A stretch of 7,167 bases of DNA from Pseudomonadota bacterium (lineage in GTDB: Bacteria > Pseudomonadota > Gammaproteobacteria > Steroidobacterales > Steroidobacteraceae). Of this stretch, positions 1 through 4,583 are shown in pieces (position 1 is the first letter of the stretch; each line of letters begins with the position of its first letter). The notes beneath the pieces were generated by a model, which saw nothing but the letters and a program-made list of their open reading frames with translations, was not told where the DNA came from and ran no database searches. Position numbers and translations under genes: made by a program. The stretch spans positions 1 through 7,167 of the forward strand of contig JAKAFQ010000210.1 of NCBI GenBank assembly GCA_021817875.1, read 5' to 3'.

Positions 1-1406
1 ACCCGATGTCCGCGAAATCCATCTTCGAGGCGTGGAAAGAGGATGTGGACGCGCTGCAGGCCAAGACCAACCGGTTTCTGGCCACGCTCGACACCGCCTC
101 TGCAACCTCGTCGCCATCCGAATCGGAGGGAGCGACCGGCACAGGGACGCTCGCGGTATTCCGGACGAGCGGCGGTCGCGGCGGGCGCCACCACAGCGCT
201 GGCGGTGGCAGGTCGCACATGGCCGAGTACGAGGAGCGTCTTGCCGAGGCGAAGGTCTACTACCAGCAGACGAATGATCTGCGGGAATACTCGAAAGCCC
301 GGGAGATCCGGTACTGGCAGGACATCCTGGAGACGCAGAAGCTCTCCGCCAACGATCGTTTGGCCATCGAGCGCCGCGTCTCCTCGCTCACCCTGGATCA
401 GATGAAGCAGGAAGCCGCCGAGCGCCGGAAGCTTGCGGAGGAAGCCATCCAGGCGCACCGGGATCAGGCGCTGGGTGACGTGGCGCTCGATGAAGAGAAG
501 GCACAGACGAAGCTCAAATCCGGCCGGATCACCCACGATCAGCTGCTGCAGATGCAGCAGAACTTCGAGGACGAGAAATACCGCATTGAGGTCGATGCGC
601 AACAAAAGCGCATCGCGCTGCTGCAGGGCGACCCCAATCACGACCCGGTCGCCTTGCAGCGCCAGCTCGACCAACTCGCGCAGATCGAGCAAAAGCATGC
701 GCTCGACATGGAGAAACTGCACACCCAGGCGGCCACCAATTCAGTGCAGGCCTGGCAGAAGGCCTTCGCCCCCATCACCCAGGCGTTCGACACCACCATC
801 AAGGGCATGATCATGGGCACCACCACCTGGCAGAAGGGGGTGACGCATCTGCTCGATTCGGTGGTGGCCGAGTTCGTCGGCGCCGGTGTGCGGATGGTGA
901 CGCAGTGGGCGGCCAACGAGATGGCCAAGACCGCCGCCACCCTGACGGGGACGGCCACGCGCACGGCGGCCGAACAGTCGGCGAGCGCCTCGGGACTCGC
1001 GTCTTCGGCCATGGCGGTGGTGAAGGCCATCATGAACGACGCCGCCAAGGTGTTCTCCGGCGTCTGGGCGGCGCTCTCCGGCATTCCCTATGTGGGTCCG
1101 GCGCTCGCTGCGGCCTCCGCCCCTGCGGCCATGGCCACCGTCGCGGGGGTGGCCGGCAGCGTGGCCTCCTCGGCCGGCGGCGCCTGGCAGATTCCGACCG
1201 ATCGGCTCAACTTCGTGCACAGGAACGAGACCATCCTGCCCGCCGACAAGGCCGCCGGCCTCGACCGGCTGATCAACGGGGGCGCAGGCGGCGGCGCCGT
1301 GCACATCCATGCCCGCAGCGACTCCGATGTGGTGCGGGTGGGCGACCTGCAGACGCTGCTGCGCCGCATGGGGCGCAATTTCGTGCCGGTCACGCGCTAT
1401 CCATGA
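1..1406 (+). CDS. Phage tail tape measure protein, C-terminal part (5' end outside window)
   Basis: The reading frame is open from the left edge. The first ATG is at 6-8 with only five bases before it, so there is no visible ribosome binding site and the true start is probably upstream. Counted from that ATG there are 466 residues. Residues about 30-72 are a Ser/Gly/Thr-rich linker. Residues about 72-245 are strongly charged and Gln/Leu-rich, as expected for long coiled-coil helices. Residues about 330-392 are Ala/Gly-rich and hydrophobic and could insert into a membrane. The segment around residues 391-422 (GGAWQIPTDRL, VHRNETILPAD) matches the 'GG...VHxxExVLPA' ending common in tape measure proteins. 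Such proteins span the tail lumen, set tail length and are ejected into the host envelope with the DNA. The stop overlaps the next gene's start (ATGA, 1403-1406). The family call is firm; the N-terminal extent is unknown. Confidence 0.85.
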   Translation, partial: PMSAKSIFEAWKEDVDALQAKTNRFLATLDTASATSSPSESEGATGTGTLAVFRTSGGRGGRHHSAGGGRSHMAEYEERLAEAKVYYQQTNDLREYSKAREIRYWQDILETQKLSANDRLAIERRVSSLTLDQMKQEAAERRKLAEEAIQAHRDQALGDVALDEEKAQTKLKSGRITHDQLLQMQQNFEDEKYRIEVDAQQKRIALLQGDPNHDPVALQRQLDQLAQIEQKHALDMEKLHTQAATNSVQAWQKAFAPITQAFDTTIKGMIMGTTTWQKGVTHLLDSVVAEFVGAGVRMVTQWAANEMAKTAATLTGTATRTAAEQSASASGLASSAMAVVKAIMNDAAKVFSGVWAALSGIPYVGPALAAASAPAAMATVAGVAGSVASSAGGAWQIPTDRLNFVHRNETILPADKAAGLDRLINGGAGGGAVHIHARSDSDVVRVGDLQTLLRRMGRNFVPVTRYP

Positions 1407-2584
1407 ACGTCTTGGCTGCGTGGGAGCTGGGCGGCAACTGGGGGCACGTCTCGCGCGACCTGCCCGTGCTGCGAAGATTGCAGGCCGAAGGCCACGACGT
1501 CCGGTACGCGGTGCGCGATGCGACGATCGCGCCAACGCTTTGCGCCTCGGTCGGCATCCGGTGTATCGCCGCTCCCGGTGGCGCGAAGCCATCCCGGATG
1601 CCGCGCGGGCTTGCCGGCTTCGGGGCCATCCTCTTTGCCGACGGGTTCGGCGATGCGACGGTTCTGGAGCAACGGCTGACCGGCTGGATGCGCCTTTTTG
1701 CCGAGCACGCGACCGACGTCCTGGTGGGCGACTATGCGCCCGCAGCGCTCCTCGCCGCGCACGTGGCCTGCATCCCGTCCGTGGCCGTGGGTAGCGGCTT
1801 CGAGATTCCGCCGGATGGGGCATTGCTGCCCTCGTTCTCGGGGAGTGCAGCGCAGGATGAAGCCGCGCGCCGGTTCTCCGAGGACCTGGTTCTGTTCAAC
1901 GTGAACCGGGTGCTGCGCGACCAGGGAATTCCACCGCTGCAACGGCTGGCACAGGTCTTCCAGGGCCGGCGCAATGTGCTCACCACCGTGGCCGAACTGG
2001 ACCACTGCGGGGCGCGGCCGGATGCGACCTACGCCGGCCCGGTGCAAGACCTGCCGGGTAGCGTGACGGCAAGCTGGAGAACGACGAAGCCCCGCGCGCT
2101 GGTCTATCTGCGCGGGGTGCCGCCGGTCATCGACGAGGTACTGCAGGCGCTGGGGACGGTCGGTGCCGAGGTCATTGCCGTGCTGCCGGACATGGACAGG
2201 CCGCTCCGGCATGCTCATGCCGATCTCCGGGTGATTCGGCAGCCGGTTTGCTTCGATGGCCTGCTGGAATCAGCCGATCTCGTGATCGCCTCCGGATCCG
2301 GCACCGTCACCACCGCGTTGCTCTCCGGTGTTCCGGCGCTTGTGCTGCCGTCGAGCGCCGAGCAGGCGATGTTTGCCCGCAGGGTGGAGGAAGCGGGCGC
2401 CGGGATGGCCCTGGGTAGCGGGACGGCGGTAACGGTCGCCGATGCGATCCGTCGCCTGTTGCACGATGTCGCCTTCCGGGCTGCCGCCGGGGCACTCGCC
2501 GCGAAATACGCCGGCCTACGCATGGAATCCGCCGTCCAGACGGTGATCGACGAAATCCACAACGTTTCATCGCACCATTCATGA
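1403..2584 (+). CDS. GT-B fold glycosyltransferase (MurG/GT1-like) inside the tail operon
   Basis: This 393-residue protein is a complete GT-B type glycosyltransferase, which would move a sugar from a nucleotide-sugar donor to an unknown acceptor. The N-terminal Rossmann half opens with WELGGNWGHVSR (residues 7-18), the Gly-rich loop and His of MurG/GT1 enzymes. His15 is the candidate base and Asp110 (VGDYAPAA) a candidate partner. A TYAGPV linker at 209-214 leads into the C-terminal donor half. There, residues 291-337 carry DLVIASGSGT, GVPALVLP and the Glu320-Gln321 pair followed by an Ala/Gly-rich helix, as in donor-binding regions. The usual HGGxGT is ASGSGT, closer to MurG or LpxB. There is no signal peptide or membrane helix, so it should be cytoplasmic. 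ATG 1403 is chosen because the protein begins at the first beta strand and overlaps the tape measure stop; an open upstream extension to 905 is a shadow. No Shine-Dalgarno is evident, so translation is probably coupled. Acceptor and donor cannot be deduced. Confidence 0.88.
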   Translation: MNVLAAWELGGNWGHVSRDLPVLRRLQAEGHDVRYAVRDATIAPTLCASVGIRCIAAPGGAKPSRMPRGLAGFGAILFADGFGDATVLEQRLTGWMRLFAEHATDVLVGDYAPAALLAAHVACIPSVAVGSGFEIPPDGALLPSFSGSAAQDEAARRFSEDLVLFNVNRVLRDQGIPPLQRLAQVFQGRRNVLTTVAELDHCGARPDATYAGPVQDLPGSVTASWRTTKPRALVYLRGVPPVIDEVLQALGTVGAEVIAVLPDMDRPLRHAHADLRVIRQPVCFDGLLESADLVIASGSGTVTTALLSGVPALVLPSSAEQAMFARRVEEAGAGMALGSGTAVTVADAIRRLLHDVAFRAAAGALAAKYAGLRMESAVQTVIDEIHNVSSHHS

Positions 2585-3216
2585 GCTTCGCCATCGTCTC
2601 TCCACCGCCGCCCCCGGGGTGCGGCAACGTCTTTCCGACGCTGCCCGGCATCCAGTGGGGCGTGCAGAAATCGCCGCAGTTCAACACCGCGACCCACCGG
2701 GCGGTGTCCGGGTTTGAGGTGCGCGCAGCCCGCATGCAGTACCCGCTCTGGACCTTCACGCTCTCCTACGAATTCCTGCGCGACGGGGCCTACGCCGAAA
2801 TCGAGACCCTGATGGGATTCTTCCTGAAACAGATGGGCAGCTTCTCGGCCTTCTGCTATTCGGACCCGTCCGACAACGCGGTGGTGAACCAGCCGTTCGC
2901 CACCGGCGACGGGGTGACCACCACGTTCCCGCTCACGCGCGCCTATGGCGGCTTCATCGAGCCGGTGCAGAACCTCGACGGCACGCCGCAGATCTTCGTG
3001 GGCGGAACACTCCAGGCCCCGGCCGCCTTCTCCATCGTCAATGGGCAGGTGTCGTTCGCAGCACCTCCGGCCGCAGGCGCGGTGCTCGCCTGGACGGGCT
3101 CGTTCTTCTACCGCGTGCGCTTCGTGAATGATCACGCGGACTTCAACCAGTTCATGTACCAGCTCTACGAACTCAAGCAGATCGCGTTCGTCGGCAGCCC
3201 CTTGAACAAGGTGTGA
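2581..3216 (+). CDS. DUF2460 phage protein, probable distal tail protein
   Basis: This 211-residue protein has the features of the DUF2460 (TIGR02217) family. They are an N-terminal LPGIQWGVQKSPQF stretch, the SGFEVRAARMQYPLW segment (43-57), a YEFLRD motif, the SDPSDN motif (94-99), a Gly-rich TGDGVTTTFPLTR stretch (108-120) and an RVRF strand near the C-terminus (178-181). In the gene transfer agent of Rhodobacter the equivalent position is held by the distal tail protein, which rings the tail tube end and bridges it to the hub. That role is inferred here from family and gene order. ATG 2581 overlaps the glycosyltransferase stop (ATGA). No convincing Shine-Dalgarno lies upstream, so it probably depends on translation of the preceding gene. 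The N-terminus has a short Pro run (residues 8-12). Length is typical of the family. Confidence 0.87.
   Translation: MSFAIVSPPPPPGCGNVFPTLPGIQWGVQKSPQFNTATHRAVSGFEVRAARMQYPLWTFTLSYEFLRDGAYAEIETLMGFFLKQMGSFSAFCYSDPSDNAVVNQPFATGDGVTTTFPLTRAYGGFIEPVQNLDGTPQIFVGGTLQAPAAFSIVNGQVSFAAPPAAGAVLAWTGSFFYRVRFVNDHADFNQFMYQLYELKQIAFVGSPLNKV
3208..3213 (+). promoter_or_regulatory. Ribosome binding site for the DUF2163 hub gene
   Basis: AAGGTG lies four bases before ATG 3218, inside the last codons of the DUF2460 gene. It supports this start, together with the one-base gap after the TGA at 3214-3216. Confidence 0.5.
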
Positions 3217-3217
3217 C

Positions 3218-4135
3218 ATGAAACAAGCCTCCGCGCTTACCCGGTCGCTGCTCGCATCGAACCAGCTGCTCTACGCCGACCTCTACACCCTCACGCTGAT
3301 CGAGGCGGATCCGGGCGCATCACAGGGTGGCTATGGATACGGCTACGGTCCGCCGGCCCCGACCCGGCTCTACTACACCGACGCCGACCAGAACCTCGTC
3401 TACAACGGCAACACCTACCGGTGCACGCATCCGACGGTCTCCAGAACCGGCATCAAGTGCTCGCTGGATCTGTCGGTCGATACGGTGGAGGTGTCGATCT
3501 TCGGATCCGCGTCCGATCTCGTGCTGGGCGTGCCGTTTCCGCAGTTCGCCGTCAACGGCGGCTTCGATGGGGCGACGGTGAGCATCGACCGCTGTTTCAT
3601 GCCGAGCTACGGCGACACCTCGGCCGGGGTGGTGAGCCTCTTCTTCGGCAACGTCTCGGAGGTCAAGCCCTCGCGCTCGAGCGTCGTGCTCACGGTGAGT
3701 TCGCAACTGGAGTTGCTCAATCTCGACATGCCGAGGAATCTGCTCTCGCCGGGCTGCATCCATGCGCTGTTCGATACCGGATGCGCGCTCATCCAAGCCG
3801 ATTACGCGGAATACGACTGGGTGAGCAGCGGATCGGCACTCACCATCGAGAGCACCGGGCTCAACCTACCCTCCGGCTACTTCACCCAGGGCACGATGCT
3901 CTTCACCTCGGGCGCCAATGCCGGGGCCACCGCGACCATCAAGCAGCACACGCTGGCGAATGGCGTCAACACCTTCGCCCTGATGACGCCCCTGAACGCC
4001 GCACCTGCCGTCGGCGACAACTTCACCGCCTTCCCCGGCTGCGACAAGACCATGGCGACCTGCCAGGCCCGGTTCAACAACCTCGAGAACTTCCGCGGCT
4101 GGCCCTTCGTGCCCTCGCCGACGGCGAGCACCTGA
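3218..4135 (+). CDS. DUF2163 / BR0599-family phage protein, probable baseplate hub
   Basis: This 305-residue protein has the two-part layout of phage DUF2163 proteins. The N-terminal beta-rich domain is at about residues 15-200. The C-terminal BR0599-type domain, from about 205, ends in the signature CDKTMATCQARFNNLENFRGWPF split over residues 275-297. Cys180, Cys189, Cys275 and Cys282 form two C-terminal pairs. In lambda gpL and in the hub protein of the Rhodobacter GTA, cysteines of this kind hold an iron-sulfur cluster, and I infer the same here. Other cysteines are at 69, 81 and 126. A Gly/Tyr-rich insertion, GGYGYGYGPPAP, lies at 37-48. The protein would sit below the distal tail ring and connect to the tip protein. 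It starts one base after the upstream stop and ends one base before the peptidase start, both as TGAcATG. Confidence 0.87.
   Translation: MKQASALTRSLLASNQLLYADLYTLTLIEADPGASQGGYGYGYGPPAPTRLYYTDADQNLVYNGNTYRCTHPTVSRTGIKCSLDLSVDTVEVSIFGSASDLVLGVPFPQFAVNGGFDGATVSIDRCFMPSYGDTSAGVVSLFFGNVSEVKPSRSSVVLTVSSQLELLNLDMPRNLLSPGCIHALFDTGCALIQADYAEYDWVSSGSALTIESTGLNLPSGYFTQGTMLFTSGANAGATATIKQHTLANGVNTFALMTPLNAAPAVGDNFTAFPGCDKTMATCQARFNNLENFRGWPFVPSPTAST
4114..4128 (+). other. Perfect inverted repeat just upstream of the peptidase start
   Basis: CTCGCCG-A-CGGCGAG is a perfect inverted repeat eight bases before ATG 4137, within the last codons of the hub gene. In RNA it could fold as a six-pair GC-rich stem with a GAC loop. 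The right arm (GGCGAG) overlaps the only purine-rich stretch that could act as a ribosome binding site for the peptidase, so it might restrain its translation unless the upstream gene is being translated. This is inference; a chance palindrome in GC-rich coding DNA is possible. Confidence 0.3.
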
Positions 4136-4136
4136 C

Positions 4137-4583
4137 ATGAACGGCACGCGAGAAGACGTCCTCACCGAGGTGCAGGACTGGCTCGGCACGCCCTATCACC
4201 ATGCCGCCCGCGTCAAGGGCGCCGGGGTGGACTGCCTGATGATGCTGCTGGAAGTCTACGGGCGCGCGGGCGTGTTCGCGCGCATGGGGGTGGTGAATGC
4301 GATCGAGATCCCGCGCTATTCCCGCGACATCATGCTCCACCGCAATGAGGAGACCTACCTCGAGGGCATCCGGCAGTACGCGGCGGAAGTGGCGGATCCG
4401 GCACCCGGCAACATTGCGCTGTGGAAGTTCGGCCGGATCTACAGCCACGCGGCGATCATCACCGATTGGCCCGCGATCATCCACGCCTACGCCCCGGAAA
4501 AGATGGTCGTCATCGGCAACGCCGCGATGGGGGCGCTGGCAGGCCGCCCGGTGCGCTTCTTCGATCCGTGGAGGGCGCGATGA
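4137..4583 (+). CDS. NlpC/P60 family phage cell-wall peptidase
   Basis: This 148-residue protein is a compact NlpC/P60 cysteine peptidase of the type encoded in GTA-like tail modules (TIGR02219-like). The motif WLGTPYHHAA at 15-24 leads to GVDCLMM, giving nucleophile Cys33. The catalytic His is His104 in YSHAAI, and the third polar residue is His116 in IIHAY. PGNIALWKFG at 90-99 corresponds to the 'PGDxxxF' strand before the His. The expected role is cleavage of peptide stems in peptidoglycan during DNA entry, or processing during tail assembly. There is no signal peptide, which fits a protein built into the virion rather than exported. It begins one base after the hub gene stop and its own stop overlaps the tip gene start. 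The start ATG is the only one that keeps the full domain. Confidence 0.9.
   Translation: MNGTREDVLTEVQDWLGTPYHHAARVKGAGVDCLMMLLEVYGRAGVFARMGVVNAIEIPRYSRDIMLHRNEETYLEGIRQYAAEVADPAPGNIALWKFGRIYSHAAIITDWPAIIHAYAPEKMVVIGNAAMGALAGRPVRFFDPWRAR
4570..4575 (+). promoter_or_regulatory. Strong ribosome binding site for the tail-tip gene
   Basis: GGAGGG is placed four bases before ATG 4580, inside the peptidase coding end. It is the best Shine-Dalgarno in the window and fixes the start of the tail-tip gene, which also overlaps the peptidase stop by ATGA. Confidence 0.65.

Noticed and set aside
543..560. Perfect 8-base inverted repeat with a 2-base centre (CTGCTGCA/TGCAGCAG)
   Set aside because: It encodes Leu-Leu-Gln-Met-Gln-Gln in the coiled coil; the symmetry follows from CTG and CAG codons and it is deep inside a gene.
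905..1402. N-terminal extension of the glycosyltransferase frame into the tape measure gene
   Set aside because: The extension is Gly/Arg/His-rich nonsense in the shadow frame of the tape measure gene; the fold begins exactly at the ATG overlapping the stop.
741..1823. Long antisense open frame (360 codons)
   Set aside because: Arg/Ala/Gly-rich with no domain pattern; it lies opposite the tape measure and glycosyltransferase genes and is expected from GC-rich coding DNA with few antisense stops.
1397..2218. Antisense open frame opposite the glycosyltransferase
   Set aside because: Low-complexity His/Arg-rich translation with no recognisable motif or plausible start; the sense strand codes for a clear GT-B protein.
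2215..3219. Antisense open frame (334 codons) opposite the DUF2460 gene
   Set aside because: The translation has no coherent fold signature and spans the junction of two well-supported sense genes.
3421..4140. Second long sense-strand frame inside the hub gene
   Set aside because: Arg/His-rich shadow frame; the hub frame has the conserved DUF2163/BR0599 motifs.
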